From: Pirellulales bacterium
GTDB taxonomy: Bacteria; Planctomycetota; Planctomycetia; Pirellulales; Lacipirellulaceae
Reading direction: 5' to 3'
Assembly: GCA_019636345.1 (NCBI GenBank)
Contig: JAHBXQ010000002.1
Span: forward strand, 248,001-312,000
DNA: 64,000 bases
Part shown: positions 48,955-59,487 of the stretch, one piece after another
Layout: every line of letters begins with the position of its first letter
Position numbering within the stretch: the stretch's first letter is position 1
The notes under the pieces: model-generated
Told to the model about the DNA's origin: nothing
Databases searched by the model: none
The model's input: only the letters and a program-made list of their open reading frames with translations
Translations under genes and position numbers: made by a program

Positions 48955-49989
48955 GTGCCCGATTCTTCTCTCGAACGCTATCGGCGGCAAATCCGCTTCG
49001 CCCCGCTCGGCGAAGCCGGACAGCGGCGGCTGCGCGACGCAAGCGTGCTGGTCGTCGGTTGCGGGGCGCTGGGATCGGTCGTGTCCGACTTGCTGGTCCG
49101 CGCCGGGGCGGGCCGGGTGCGGATCGTCGATCGCGACTTTCTCGAAGCCGACAATCTCCACCGGCAGGTCCTGTACGCCGAAAGCGACGTCGCGGCCCAA
49201 CTCCCCAAGGCGGTCGCCGCGGCCGAGCGGCTGCGGGCGATCAACTCCGACGTGACGATCGAGCCGGTCGTCGCCGACGTCTCGCCGGCGAACATCGCGA
49301 CCCTCGCCGGCGCCGTCGACGCGATCGTCGACGGAACCGACAACTTTGCCACGCGGTACCTGGTGAACGACTTCGCCGTCTCGACCGGCAAGCCGTGGGT
49401 TTTTGGCGGCGTCGTCGGGACCGAGGGGCAGGTGCTGGCGATCGTCCCGGGCGAGACCCCGTGCTTCGCGTGCCTCATGCCTGAGCCCCCTCCGGCCGAA
49501 CTGCAGCCCACGTGCGAAACCGCCGGGGTGCTTGGCCCCGCGGTCGGGGTAGTCGCCTCGCTCCAGGCGATGGAGGCCCTCAAGCTGCTCAGCGGCAACC
49601 GCGCCGCGGTCAACCCGCGGATGACGCTCGTCGACCTGTGGACGAACCAGATTCGCAACGTCGGCATCGCCGCGACGCGAAGCGCGACGTGCCGCGCTTG
49701 CGGCCAGCGCGATTTCGCCTGGCTCGCCGGCCGCCGCGGCGCCGCGACGACCGTCCTCTGCGGCCGCAACTCGGTGCAGATCGCCCCCGACGAATCGCGG
49801 CCCGTGGACCTCGCGGACCTGGCCCGCAAGCTCGCGGAGGCCGGCCCCGTCGCGGCGAACGCGTACCTGCTGCGGCTCGAGGTCGAAAGCTACCGCATCA
49901 CCGTCTTCGCCGACGGCCGCGCGATCATCGCCGGAACCGACGACCCGGCGATCGCCCGCGCGGTGCATGCGAGGTACTTGGGGGGGTAG
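48955..49989 (+). CDS. ThiF/MoeB/HesA family adenylyltransferase
   Basis: A 344-residue E1-like enzyme that would adenylate the C-terminal glycine of a ubiquitin-like sulfur carrier (ThiS, MoaD or similar). The Rossmann motif is VLVVGCGALGSVVSDLL (33-49), followed by VRIVDRDFLEADNLHRQVLY and the DGTDNFATRYLVND segment. The zinc-binding CxxC pairs are CFAC (170-173) and CRAC (246-249). Cys187 in TCETAGVLGP is the usual MoeB/ThiF position. The last 80 residues form a small extra domain. There is no rhodanese domain. A GTG at 48955 is the start. No carrier-protein gene is adjacent, so the pathway cannot be named. Confidence 0.88.
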   Translation: MPDSSLERYRRQIRFAPLGEAGQRRLRDASVLVVGCGALGSVVSDLLVRAGAGRVRIVDRDFLEADNLHRQVLYAESDVAAQLPKAVAAAERLRAINSDVTIEPVVADVSPANIATLAGAVDAIVDGTDNFATRYLVNDFAVSTGKPWVFGGVVGTEGQVLAIVPGETPCFACLMPEPPPAELQPTCETAGVLGPAVGVVASLQAMEALKLLSGNRAAVNPRMTLVDLWTNQIRNVGIAATRSATCRACGQRDFAWLAGRRGAATTVLCGRNSVQIAPDESRPVDLADLARKLAEAGPVAANAYLLRLEVESYRITVFADGRAIIAGTDDPAIARAVHARYLGG

Positions 49990-50261
49990 GGGCAACCTGA
50001 TCCATGCCCTCGCGCTCCCTGATCCATCGCCTGCTAGCACCGTCGCCCCGCAGTCTCTGCGCTGCTTCTCCATCTTGTCCGGGTCGAGCTTGCGATCCGA
50101 GATTTCCCCCTTTGCGGGTTGAGCCGACGCGGTTGGGCGGTCGATGAACCGGCAAGCGACGCCGATCCCGTTCCCGCGCGGTCGGCGCCGCCTCGCTGCC
50201 GGCCGCCGGTCTCGGTTTGCGGTCGGCCGACCCAGGTTCATCGCACAGACAGAACATCCGC

Positions 50262-51293
50262 ATGGCAATTGCTGAGAGTCCCGCGGCCGCCGTCGGGGCG
50301 GTTGCGTCACCGGTTCGTGGTGCTGGTCGTATCGCCGCTGAGGGCGAGCCAGGGGCGAGCGAGGCGAAAGCGGGGACCAACCCCCTGCCACCGGCCGCTC
50401 GCCGCGACGAACAAGGCGAGGGCGGAGCGCGCGAAGTGGCCGGGCGGCTTGGGCCCTGGCAACTGGTGAAGCTGATCAACGAGAGCGAACTGGCCCGCGT
50501 CTATCTCGCCCGCCCGGCCGAGGCGGGCGAATCCGTCGCTCCCGACTACGTCGTGAAGGTGCTGCGGAACCAGTGGTGGCGCGACTCGCTGGCGATCGAG
50601 ATGCAACGCCGCGCCGCGTGGGTGGGGCGCAAGGTCTCGCACCCCCACTTGCTGCCGGTGCTGAGCGCAAACGTCAAGCAGCCGCCGTTCTACATCGTCA
50701 GCCCCCGGCTCGAAGGGCATTCGCTGGCGGCGATCCTGCGCCGGCATCGCACGATTGCAACGCCTGCGGCGCTGTGGATCGCTCGTCAGGTGGCCGAGGG
50801 GCTCGATGCGCTCCACACGGTCACCCGCATGGTCCACGCCGACGTGAAGCCCGCGAACGTGGTCGTCGGCCCCGACGGGCACGCTACGCTGGTCGACCTG
50901 GGGTTTGTTCACACCCCGGCCGAGGCGCGGCATTGGACGGCGCGGCCGGTGTTCGGTACGCTCAATTACATGGCGCCCGAGACGATCTCGTCGGCGATCG
51001 CCGCCGACCAGCGGAGCGACCTGTACAGCCTGGGGGTGATGCTCTTCGAGATGCTGGCGGGCGAGTTGCCGCTCGCGTCGACCGACGCCCAGGAGCTGAT
51101 CCGGCTTCACCGCGAAGGAAAGCCGCAGTGTCTCAGCGAGCTGCGTCCCGGCACGCCGGCAGGGGTCGTCTCGCTGGTGCAGCGGCTGCTGGCCAAGGAC
51201 CCCTTGCGTCGCCCCGAATCGGCCGGCGAAGTCGCCGACCAGCTCATCAGGCTGGAGATCGAGTGCTTCGCCGCAGGACGCCAGTCGGCGTAG
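50262..51293 (+). CDS. serine/threonine protein kinase
   Basis: A 343-residue Hanks-type kinase with no transmembrane segment. The ATP lysine is Lys99 (DYVVKVL), the catalytic loop is HADVKPANVVV (192-202, Asp194), the metal-binding DFG is changed to DLG (212-214), and APE is at 238-240 with RSDLYSLGVMLFEMLAGELP after it. The glycine-rich loop is degenerate (LINESELARVYLA). The first 60 residues are low-complexity. Kinases of this kind are numerous in planctomycetes; the substrate is unknown. The ATG at 50262 was preferred to 50217. Confidence 0.85.
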   Translation: MAIAESPAAAVGAVASPVRGAGRIAAEGEPGASEAKAGTNPLPPAARRDEQGEGGAREVAGRLGPWQLVKLINESELARVYLARPAEAGESVAPDYVVKVLRNQWWRDSLAIEMQRRAAWVGRKVSHPHLLPVLSANVKQPPFYIVSPRLEGHSLAAILRRHRTIATPAALWIARQVAEGLDALHTVTRMVHADVKPANVVVGPDGHATLVDLGFVHTPAEARHWTARPVFGTLNYMAPETISSAIAADQRSDLYSLGVMLFEMLAGELPLASTDAQELIRLHREGKPQCLSELRPGTPAGVVSLVQRLLAKDPLRRPESAGEVADQLIRLEIECFAAGRQSA

Positions 51294-51366
51294 CGAGCAT
51301 GCGTCTCGGATCGGCACGGCGACGTTGCCGTGGCCGTTGTCGGAGCGCATCGCGGGGGAATGAAAC

Positions 51367-51825
51367 CTAGAGGTCTGCGAAGGACTTCTCGATCAGTTCA
51401 AAACCGTCTCGCTCGTCGTAGCCGTGTCGGCGGTAGAAGTCGCGCGCCTGGTTGTTGTCGCGCGACATTTGCAGCGAGACGTTCGTGCAGCCGGCGCGAG
51501 CGAACTCCGCCTCAGCCGCTTGGATCAAGGCGGCGCCAATCCCGCGGCCCCGCTGCGGCGGAGCGACGAACAACTCGTCGATCTCGGCCGTGAGCCCCAA
51601 ATGTTCGAGACTGAAGACGTAGACGCCGAGCAGATATCCCGCTGGTTCGCCGTCGGCGAAGGCGATCCAGCCCGCTCCCAGGCGCGGATTGGCAAGGAGC
51701 CGTTCGATCTCGGCCGCCAGCCGCCGCGGATCGCATCTCGGGAGCCGCTCGAACTCACGATAGGCCGTCGCCAACGGCAACAGCCGCGGTACGTCGCTCG
51801 CCGTTGCTCGCAGGATGTGCGTCAT
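51367..51825 (-). CDS. GNAT family N-acetyltransferase
   Basis: A 152-residue acetyl-CoA-dependent acetyltransferase. Motif A is IDELFVAPPQRGRGIGAALIQAAEAEFARAGC, with the pyrophosphate-binding QRGRGIG, and motif B is SLQMSRDNNQARDFYRRHGY. The start at 51825 (THILRATASDVPRLLPLA) matches usual GNAT N-termini; an upstream ATG at 51951 would add 42 residues. The substrate is unknown. It converges with the kinase gene. Confidence 0.85.
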   Translation of the reverse strand: MTHILRATASDVPRLLPLATAYREFERLPRCDPRRLAAEIERLLANPRLGAGWIAFADGEPAGYLLGVYVFSLEHLGLTAEIDELFVAPPQRGRGIGAALIQAAEAEFARAGCTNVSLQMSRDNNQARDFYRRHGYDERDGFELIEKSFADL

Positions 51826-51983
51826 GGCGTCGATGAGCGACTTTGGTGAGCCGCTGAAGAGATCGTATTCCGCCAACCTGAGCCAATTATCCGCTAGCGG
51901 CAGTGACAGGACGAGGTCCTTGACGGCCTTTGCCGTCGTTTCGTCCGGCAATTGTAAGCCGCCCCGTCAGCTTGCCGCCAGGT

Positions 51984-53558
<1,575 letters not shown>

Positions 53559-53910
53559 GGCGGCTTCCTCCGAGAAGACAAGGGCGATCGTTGTGATCGG
53601 AGGCCGCCAAATGCAGAGCCCGTGCCGCCGCCGGAAGGGCTGTAGGCGTCTTTGCGCAAGTCGCTGTCAGAACAGGGTTTGGAACGACAGTCGAACCCCT
53701 GGGTCGCCCCTTTGCGCCGTAGCCGGTCGAGAAATTGCCACGGTCGGGCCCCGGCGATGTGGCGAAAACTCAACCCGCCGCGATCGACTCGACTCAAACG
53801 GCAGTTGCATCCCCGCGTCGTTTTTGTTCCGCTGCCCACGAGCACTCGACACGCCTGCCGTTCGCCGCCGCCCTTGCTTCCTCGCCTCTGGTCCCTCATT
53901 CCCTCGCCCC
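53559..53910. other. divergent intergenic region between the sigma factor and AtuA-like genes
   Basis: These 352 bases carry no credible gene. No consensus promoter, terminator or repeat stands out. The long frame that enters from the sigma-factor side is low-complexity and ends in the real AtuA-like gene. Confidence 0.45.
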
Positions 53911-55224
53911 ATGCGTTTCATCCGCCTTGCCGCCGCCGCCGATCGTCCCGCCGTCGGCGTCGCCGAACTTGCGGCGCGCAGCGAGATCGATCTCCTGCAG
54001 CTCGACTATCGCCGCCCGCGCCGAGTTCCGGTCGGCAGCCAGGCGCAGGCCCCCGAGTTCGCCCCTGGCTTCATCGGCACGCTGGCCTCGCTGCAGAGCG
54101 CGATGTTCCTTGAGGCCGACTTCTGCATCGTCACCAGCGCCGGTTGGTCGAACGCCATGCACTGCGTCGAGGAGGCGGCCGGAGTCCTGTGCCGCAGCGG
54201 CGGCGAGGACGTGCCGATCAGCGCGGTTCGCGGGGCCAACGTGTTGCCGATCCTCGATTTCCTGGTGGCGAGCCGCGTCGACCTGTCGCACGCCGTCACC
54301 GGCCGACCGTTTCGCGAACTGAAATCGCCGATCGCGGCCGCGGATTTGGAGATCGGCGCCGGGCCGTTCGCCTTGGCCTTGGCCGAGGGAGCGCGGCTGC
54401 TGGTGGCGGGCTGCTACTGCGGCGCGGCGCCGGCGATCGCGATGGCCCGCGAGCGGCACGGCTGGGAGTGGTCGGAGTACGACAAACTGGCCGGGGCCGC
54501 GGCCGCGGCGCGCGGCGCCAGTTGGCCTGCCGGCATGGACGTGATCGTCGACGAAGGGGCCGGAAAGCGAACTCCGCGGTTGCGGCCGATGGTCGCCGAA
54601 GTCGAGTCGGCCGGCGAGTTCCTGCTGACCGGACCGGCCGCCAGCGAGCCCGGCGCCGAGAAGGTTTTTGAACGCTGGATCGCCAGCGACGCGGGTCCCA
54701 GCGGCAAGTTCCACGCAGCGGACGTTCACGGCCAGCTTGCCGGGTTGCGGGTCGAATTGGCCGGCAAGGACCGGCTCGCCGTCGCGGGCGCCGCCGGCGC
54801 CGGGCCAAGCGATCGATGGCGGCTCGACGTGTATTACCAACGCGGCTTCACCGCGGCGATGCTGCTGGAGGTGGCGAGCATCGACGGCATTCGTCCTCCC
54901 GAGAGCCTTGCTGAGGCGCTCGAGGCGACGCTGCTCGCCGCGGCCCGGCCCGGAGACGTGGTCGACATCGAGCGGCTGCAGTCGCAACGCGACCCCGGCG
55001 AGGCCCCGCGCTGGCTCAGCGTCGCCGTCCACGCGGCCACGCAGGGGGCGTGTGCGGCGATCGTCGACGCGGGGCTCGCCTTCGCGGCCCGCTATCACGC
55101 GCAACTGCAATTGGTCGGCTCGTCGCCGAAGGTGCTGGTCGACTACGAAGTCTGGCCTGCCTGGGTTCCCCGCGATGCGGTGGATTTGGCCGTGGACACG
55201 CGCCCCGCGAAGGAGTGGCGGTGA
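53911..55224 (+). CDS. AtuA-like (DUF1446) family protein
   Basis: A 437-residue protein. Segments resemble the AtuA/DUF1446 fold: DLLQLDYRRPRRVPVGS near residue 28, FCIVTSAGWSNAMHCVEEAAGVL near 73 (compare the NAGG-type region), RLLVAGCYCGAAPAIAMARERHGWEWSEYDKLAGAAAA near 165, and the C-terminal VDYEVWPAWVPRDAVDLAVDTRPAKEWR. AtuA is needed for acyclic terpene breakdown in Pseudomonas, but its reaction is not known. The match is by pattern and is divergent. An enoyl-CoA hydratase follows 170 bases later, which supports a role in acyl-CoA catabolism. Confidence 0.55.
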   Translation: MRFIRLAAAADRPAVGVAELAARSEIDLLQLDYRRPRRVPVGSQAQAPEFAPGFIGTLASLQSAMFLEADFCIVTSAGWSNAMHCVEEAAGVLCRSGGEDVPISAVRGANVLPILDFLVASRVDLSHAVTGRPFRELKSPIAAADLEIGAGPFALALAEGARLLVAGCYCGAAPAIAMARERHGWEWSEYDKLAGAAAAARGASWPAGMDVIVDEGAGKRTPRLRPMVAEVESAGEFLLTGPAASEPGAEKVFERWIASDAGPSGKFHAADVHGQLAGLRVELAGKDRLAVAGAAGAGPSDRWRLDVYYQRGFTAAMLLEVASIDGIRPPESLAEALEATLLAAARPGDVVDIERLQSQRDPGEAPRWLSVAVHAATQGACAAIVDAGLAFAARYHAQLQLVGSSPKVLVDYEVWPAWVPRDAVDLAVDTRPAKEWR

Positions 55225-55394
55225 CGAGCGGAGGGCGATTGGTCCGTGACCATTCGTAGAACCTGATGTGTTCCTTCCCGTGAAACGCACCCCCTGCAAC
55301 TGCACGTTCCCGTCGCCCCGAACCGCGCGGCGGTCCGGTTGAGTTTGAAGTTGAACGCCGCACGCCTCGCCCCTTTCCATTCCCAATTCCCCCC

Positions 55395-56186
55395 ATGTTC
55401 ATGCAAAGCAGCGCCGTCGAAGTCAAAGTCACCGGCGCCGCGGGCACGATCGTGCTCAACCGGCCCGACTTCGGCAACGCGCTCACCCGGGCGATGCTCG
55501 ATCAGTTCGCGGAGGCCCTCGACGATCTCTATCGCGAGCGGCGGGTGCGGGCGATCATCGTCACCGGAGCCGGCGACGCATTCTGCGAGGGGCTCGATTT
55601 GGCCGAGGCCCAGTCGACTGCCGCCGGCGACGACGCCCTGCAGCAGTGGGGCCGCGACGCCGAAGCGTGGCGCGACCTGATCGTGCGGCTCTTGGAAATC
55701 ACCAAGCCGATCATCGCAGCCGTGAACGGCCCGGCCCTGGGGCACGGGGCGACGCTCGTCGCCGCGGCCGACATCGTGGTCGCCGACGCGGGGGCGACCT
55801 TCGGCCTGCCCGACGTGCGACGGGGACTGGTCGCGGGGCTCGCCGGGCCGCTGTTGGCGTTTCGGCTCGGAGCCGGGCAGGCCGCGCGGCTGCTGTTGAC
55901 CTCGCAGGCGATCGACGCCGCCGAGGCCCATCGCGTCGGCGTGTTTCACGAGGTCGTGCTGCCGGAGAAGGCGTGGGCCCGGGCCGTGGAATTGGTCGAC
56001 CACTGTGCCGCCGGCGCCCCCGAGGCGATCCAACTCACCAAGCGGCTCCTCAACGAAACGCTCGCCGAGCAACTGCTCCTGCAACTCTCCAGCGGCGCCG
56101 CCATGGCCGCCACCGCCCATACGACCGCGGCAGCCGAGGAAGGAATCGCGGCGTTCCTTGAAGGCCGGCCGCCGGTGTGGCCGTAG
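55395..56186 (+). CDS. enoyl-CoA hydratase/isomerase family protein
   Basis: A 263-residue crotonase-fold enzyme acting on acyl-CoA thioesters. Visible landmarks are GTIVLNRPDFGNALTRAML, VRAIIVTGAGDAFCEGLDL (oxyanion-hole part one), KPIIAAVNGPALGHGATLVAAADIVVADAGATFGLPDVRRGL (part two) and AAEAHRVGVFHEVV. The usual catalytic Glu positions of hydratases are not both obvious, so an isomerase or hydrolase activity is possible. ATG at 55395 or 55401. It is probably co-transcribed with the AtuA-like gene. Confidence 0.85.
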   Translation: MFMQSSAVEVKVTGAAGTIVLNRPDFGNALTRAMLDQFAEALDDLYRERRVRAIIVTGAGDAFCEGLDLAEAQSTAAGDDALQQWGRDAEAWRDLIVRLLEITKPIIAAVNGPALGHGATLVAAADIVVADAGATFGLPDVRRGLVAGLAGPLLAFRLGAGQAARLLLTSQAIDAAEAHRVGVFHEVVLPEKAWARAVELVDHCAAGAPEAIQLTKRLLNETLAEQLLLQLSSGAAMAATAHTTAAAEEGIAAFLEGRPPVWP

Positions 56187-56223
56187 CGGGCAGGCTCGTT
56201 GGCGAAGCTTGTGGAGTTCGACG

Positions 56224-56304
56224 GGGTGGCCGGGGTCGTCGCGTAGCGAACCGAAGCCCCCGGCGACTGCAGTGGGGGCTCGCTTCGTTCTACCCCAGCC
56301 ACCC
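56224..56304. repeat. long imperfect inverted repeat, family B copy 1
   Basis: The left arm starts GGGTGGCCGGGGTCG and the right arm ends TACCCCAGCCACCC (56291-56304). The reverse complement of the right arm, GGGTGGCTGGGGTAGAACGA and onward through AGCGAGCCCCCA, matches the left arm of the element at 59977-60050 almost base for base. It lies between the convergent hydratase and acyltransferase genes. Confidence 0.6.
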
Positions 56305-56321
56305 GTTCGCCCTCAGAACGC

Positions 56322-57563
56322 TCACAGCCGCAGATAAATCTTTCGCCGCGCCATCCACCAGCAGACGCCCCAGATGCACGCCCCGACGGCCAGATTCTCC
56401 AGAAGCGGCGCGTAAGGGTCGCCCAGCGCGGCAAACGCCTGCTCGCCCAGGTGGCAGTGCAGGATGTCGAGCAGCCCCGGTTTGAGCGTGTGAACCATCG
56501 CGTAGGCCGCGATCGGATTGCGGCCGACGACCGTCGCCGGCATTGCCCAGCGGGGGCCGAGGCGCCCCTCGTCGAACAGCCAACTGCACGCGGCCAGGCA
56601 CGCCAGCGACAGCCCGCCCGCGACGAGCGCGAAGCTCGGGGTCCAGATCCGCTTCACGCAGGGACAGACCCCGGTCGCGTGCAGGATGAGTCCGAACGCG
56701 AGGCAGGCGCCGGCGAGGACGAGCATCTCGCGGAGCGGCGCCGCGCCGGGCCGCGTGCCCGACCCTTGCAAAATGTTCCCCGCGACGAGACCCAAGAGCA
56801 TCGTCGCCAGCGAGGGGACGAAATTGAGCGTGTGGTATCCGCCCCCGTTGGCGACGAACGACGCCGCGCGGGGGAACAGGTTCAACAGCCACGCGTCGAA
56901 CGCGCGGGCCGGGTCGGCATTCTTGTTCCAGTGGGCGGCGAATCCGTCGTAGTAGGCTTGCCCTTGGACGGCCGCCCAGTCGAAGCCCGCCGGCGGCAGC
57001 GGCCACGCGGCGTACAACAGCCAGTAGCCCGCCAGGATCGCCCCCGTCACTGCCAGCAGCGTCCGGTTCGACCGATCCCGCAGCGCAAACAGCGGCAGGT
57101 ACCCCAGCCCAATTTGCGACACCACGTCGTCGAATCGCCACGCGGTGCGGGGTTCGCCGATCGAGCGGAGAAACACCCCCAACAGCACCAGCGCCGCGGC
57201 GCGGTACGCGGCGTGTCCCCACATCCGCGCGGGAGACTGGGCCGCCTGCCGACGGGCCGCAGCCGACAGGGCGAGCGAGGTCCCCACGAGAAACATGAAC
57301 GACGGCTGGATGAAGTCCCACAGGCTCAGCCCGGCCCATTCGACGTGCTCGAACTGCCGGGCGAGCGCCCGCGCCCAGCGCGGGGCGGCCTCGTCGCCGG
57401 CGATCCGCTCCCACCAGTCGAAGCGCGGCCCGTCGAGAAACGCCAAGGGGAGCATCGCCAGCCCCCGGTAGACGTCGACCGCAGGCCGACGCCGGGGCGG
57501 TTGACGAACGGGCACGGGCGTCGTCGCTCCCCCAGCACTTTCTGGTGTGATGTGCGCCGCCAT
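56322..57563 (-). CDS. membrane acyltransferase, NagX/HGSNAT-like (DUF5009)
   Basis: A 413-residue membrane protein with about ten helices. The N-terminus RRPAVDVYRGLAMLPLAFLDG and WAGLSLWDFIQPSFMFLVGTSLALS match the family of heparan-alpha-glucosaminide N-acetyltransferase and bacterial NagX. The end (NPIAAYAMVHTLKPGLLDIL, ACIWGVCWWMARRKIYLRL) also fits. It would transfer acetyl groups across the membrane to a sugar; the substrate is unknown. The start at 57563 lies 32 bases after the leuA stop, so it may be read from the leuA transcript. The frame upstream of it is a shadow of leuA. Confidence 0.8.
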   Translation of the reverse strand: MAAHITPESAGGATTPVPVRQPPRRRPAVDVYRGLAMLPLAFLDGPRFDWWERIAGDEAAPRWARALARQFEHVEWAGLSLWDFIQPSFMFLVGTSLALSAAARRQAAQSPARMWGHAAYRAAALVLLGVFLRSIGEPRTAWRFDDVVSQIGLGYLPLFALRDRSNRTLLAVTGAILAGYWLLYAAWPLPPAGFDWAAVQGQAYYDGFAAHWNKNADPARAFDAWLLNLFPRAASFVANGGGYHTLNFVPSLATMLLGLVAGNILQGSGTRPGAAPLREMLVLAGACLAFGLILHATGVCPCVKRIWTPSFALVAGGLSLACLAACSWLFDEGRLGPRWAMPATVVGRNPIAAYAMVHTLKPGLLDILHCHLGEQAFAALGDPYAPLLENLAVGACIWGVCWWMARRKIYLRL

Positions 57564-57595
57564 GCTGAGAAACGACTCTCGTCCCTGTGAATCGG

Positions 57596-59146
57596 TCACA
57601 CCGTTTCCGGCCGCGTCTTCGGGTCGACGCCGGCGCCGGTGGCCACGCGGTTGATCGCGTTGAGGAACGCCCGCACGGCGGCTTCGACCGTGTCGGTGCT
57701 CACCCCCCGGCCGCGGACGAGTTGGCCGTTGTGCTCGACCTCGATAATGCTTTCGCCCTGGGCGTCTTTGCCGCGTGTCGCGCTCTGAACGCGAAAGTCG
57801 CGGACCACGACGGACACGCCCGTGATCTCCTCGATCGCGTGGAACAAGGCGTCGAGCGGCCCATCCCCCTCGGCGATCGAATGCGTGCGACTCTCGCCCC
57901 CGCGGGTGAGCGTGAGGGTCGCCCGCGGCGCCCCGGCCGACGAGGCCTGCACCTCGTACGCTGCAAGCTGCCACTGATCGCTCACCAGGGCGTTGCCCTG
58001 TTCGATCAGGGCCGCGATATCGCCGTCGTAGACCTCCTTCTTCTTGTCGGCCAGCTTCTTGAACTCGGCGAACACCTGATCGAGTTGGTCGCCCGAGAGG
58101 TGAAAGCCCAAGGCCTTCGCTCGATCGGCCAACGCGGCTCGGCCGCTGTGCTTGCCGAGCACAAGATCGGTTTGCGTGAAGCCCACGTCCTCGGGCCGCA
58201 TGATCTCGTAGGTGGTCGGCTCCTTGAGCATGCCGTCCTGGTGAATGCCCGACTCGTGGGCGAAGGCGTTGCGGCCGACGATCGCCTTGTTGCGCTGGAC
58301 TGTCATCCCGGTGATCCCCGACACCAGCCGACTGGTCGGGACGAGCCGGGGGGTGTTGATCCGCGTGTCGACGCCGTAATAGTCGTGCCGCGTGCGGAGG
58401 GCCATGACGATTTCTTCGAGCGAGCAGTTGCCGGCCCGTTCGCCGATGCCGTTGATCGTGCACTCGACCTGCCCGGCCCCCGCCTCGACGGCGGCCAGCG
58501 AGTTGGCGACCGCGAGCCCCAGGTCGTCGTGGCAGTGAACGCTGATGACCGCCTGATCGATGTTGGGGACCCGATTGCGGAGCGTCGCGATGACGTGGCC
58601 GAAATGAGCCGGAGTGGCGTAGCCGACCGTGTCGGGGATGTTGACGGTCGTCGCCCCCGCGGCGATCGCGGCCTCGACCACCTCGCACAGGAAGTCGAGT
58701 TCGGTGCGGGCGGCGTCCTCGGGCGAGAATTCGATGTTTGCACACCGATTGCGAGCCCGCGTCACCCCGGCGACCGCTCGCTCGACGATCTCCTTTTTAT
58801 CCATCCGCAGCTTGAACTCGCGGTGGATCGCGCTGGTGGCGAGGAAGACATGGATTCGCGGGTTTTCGGCATGGGCCAGCGCATCGGCGGCTCGATCGAC
58901 GTCCTTTTCGTTGCAGCGGGCCAGCCCGCAAATCGCCGCACCGCGGACCACCTCGGCGATCGCTTTGACCGCTTCAAAGTCGCCGGGGGAGGCGATCGGG
59001 AACCCGGCCTCGATGACGTCGACCCCCAAGTCGACCAGCGCGTGAGCGACCTCGAGCTTCTCGCTCAGGTTCATGCTGCACCCGGGCGATTGCTCGCCGT
59101 CGCGGAGGGTCGTATCGAAAATGACAATGCTGCGGGAAGTCGACAT
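57596..59146 (-). CDS. leuA: 2-isopropylmalate synthase
   Basis: A 516-residue enzyme that condenses acetyl-CoA with 2-ketoisovalerate in the first step of leucine synthesis. The catalytic domain starts [19 protein letters not shown] (Arg15, Asp16), has [33 protein letters not shown] and the metal-binding [13 protein letters not shown] (HxH at 204-206), [15 protein letters not shown]. The C-terminal LeuA regulatory domain (about 390-516, [43 protein letters not shown]) binds leucine for feedback inhibition. The ATG at 59146 is preceded by a leucine attenuator (59295-59490). Confidence 0.96.
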   Translation of the reverse strand: MSTSRSIVIFDTTLRDGEQSPGCSMNLSEKLEVAHALVDLGVDVIEAGFPIASPGDFEAVKAIAEVVRGAAICGLARCNEKDVDRAADALAHAENPRIHVFLATSAIHREFKLRMDKKEIVERAVAGVTRARNRCANIEFSPEDAARTELDFLCEVVEAAIAAGATTVNIPDTVGYATPAHFGHVIATLRNRVPNIDQAVISVHCHDDLGLAVANSLAAVEAGAGQVECTINGIGERAGNCSLEEIVMALRTRHDYYGVDTRINTPRLVPTSRLVSGITGMTVQRNKAIVGRNAFAHESGIHQDGMLKEPTTYEIMRPEDVGFTQTDLVLGKHSGRAALADRAKALGFHLSGDQLDQVFAEFKKLADKKKEVYDGDIAALIEQGNALVSDQWQLAAYEVQASSAGAPRATLTLTRGGESRTHSIAEGDGPLDALFHAIEEITGVSVVVRDFRVQSATRGKDAQGESIIEVEHNGQLVRGRGVSTDTVEAAVRAFLNAINRVATGAGVDPKTRPETV

Positions 59147-59294
59147 CGAACTTACGCGGTGCTGAAGGGGGTGATAGTGGGGCGTCGCCAGCGACGCCGA
59201 GGACTCCGATGCTGAGTGCAGGAGTTCGATCGAGTCAAACTCGCTTTGCGTCCTCGGCGGTGAAACGCCTGTGCGAGAACGGAAACCGACAAAC

Positions 59295-59325
59295 AAAAAA
59301 ACCCCGAAGCCTGCGGGCCCCGGGG
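59295..59325 (-). terminator. leuA attenuator terminator
   Basis: On the minus strand CCCCGGGGCC (59325-59316), loop CGCA, GGCTTCGGGG (59311-59302) form a ten-pair stem (two G-U in the RNA), followed directly by seven T (59301-59295). It lies 35 bases past the stop of the leucine-rich leader peptide and 148 bases before the leuA start, the standard arrangement of an amino-acid attenuator. Confidence 0.85.
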
Positions 59326-59360
59326 CGATGACGTACGAGCAAAATGCGTGCGAACGAACC

Positions 59361-59414
59361 CTAGGCCCTCGTTAAGGGTGCAAGTAGCAGCAGGCCTAGC
59401 AGGTCGAGCGACAT
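59361..59414 (-). CDS. leuL: leucine-rich leader peptide of the leuA attenuator
   Basis: Eighteen codons encode MSLDLLGLLLLAPLTRA and a TAG stop. Eight of 17 residues are leucine, four in a row at positions 8-11. The codons used are CTC, CTG (three times), CTA (twice), CTT and TTA; CTA and TTA should be rare in a genome this GC-rich. No strong Shine-Dalgarno was seen. It is too short for routine gene finding but lies exactly where a leu leader peptide should, between a promoter and an intrinsic terminator upstream of leuA. Confidence 0.8.
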   Translation of the reverse strand: MSLDLLGLLLLAPLTRA

Positions 59415-59458
59415 CGGCAGTGCTGAAAGGGCTGGAGGCGATCGGGCGAACTCTTGCT

Positions 59459-59487
59459 GTTGTAATCGACCCGCCGGGGATGGTCAA
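59459..59487 (-). promoter_or_regulatory. leuA sigma-70-type promoter
   Basis: On the minus strand TTGACC (59487-59482), 17-base spacer, TACAAC (59464-59459). The -35 has five of six and the -10 four of six consensus bases. A start about seven bases downstream would give a leader of some 38 bases before leuL. Confidence 0.55.

Noticed and set aside
57564-58745. N-terminal extension of the NagX-like gene through leuA
   Set aside because: The 394 extra codons are out-of-frame leuA sequence; the family N-terminus starts at 57563.
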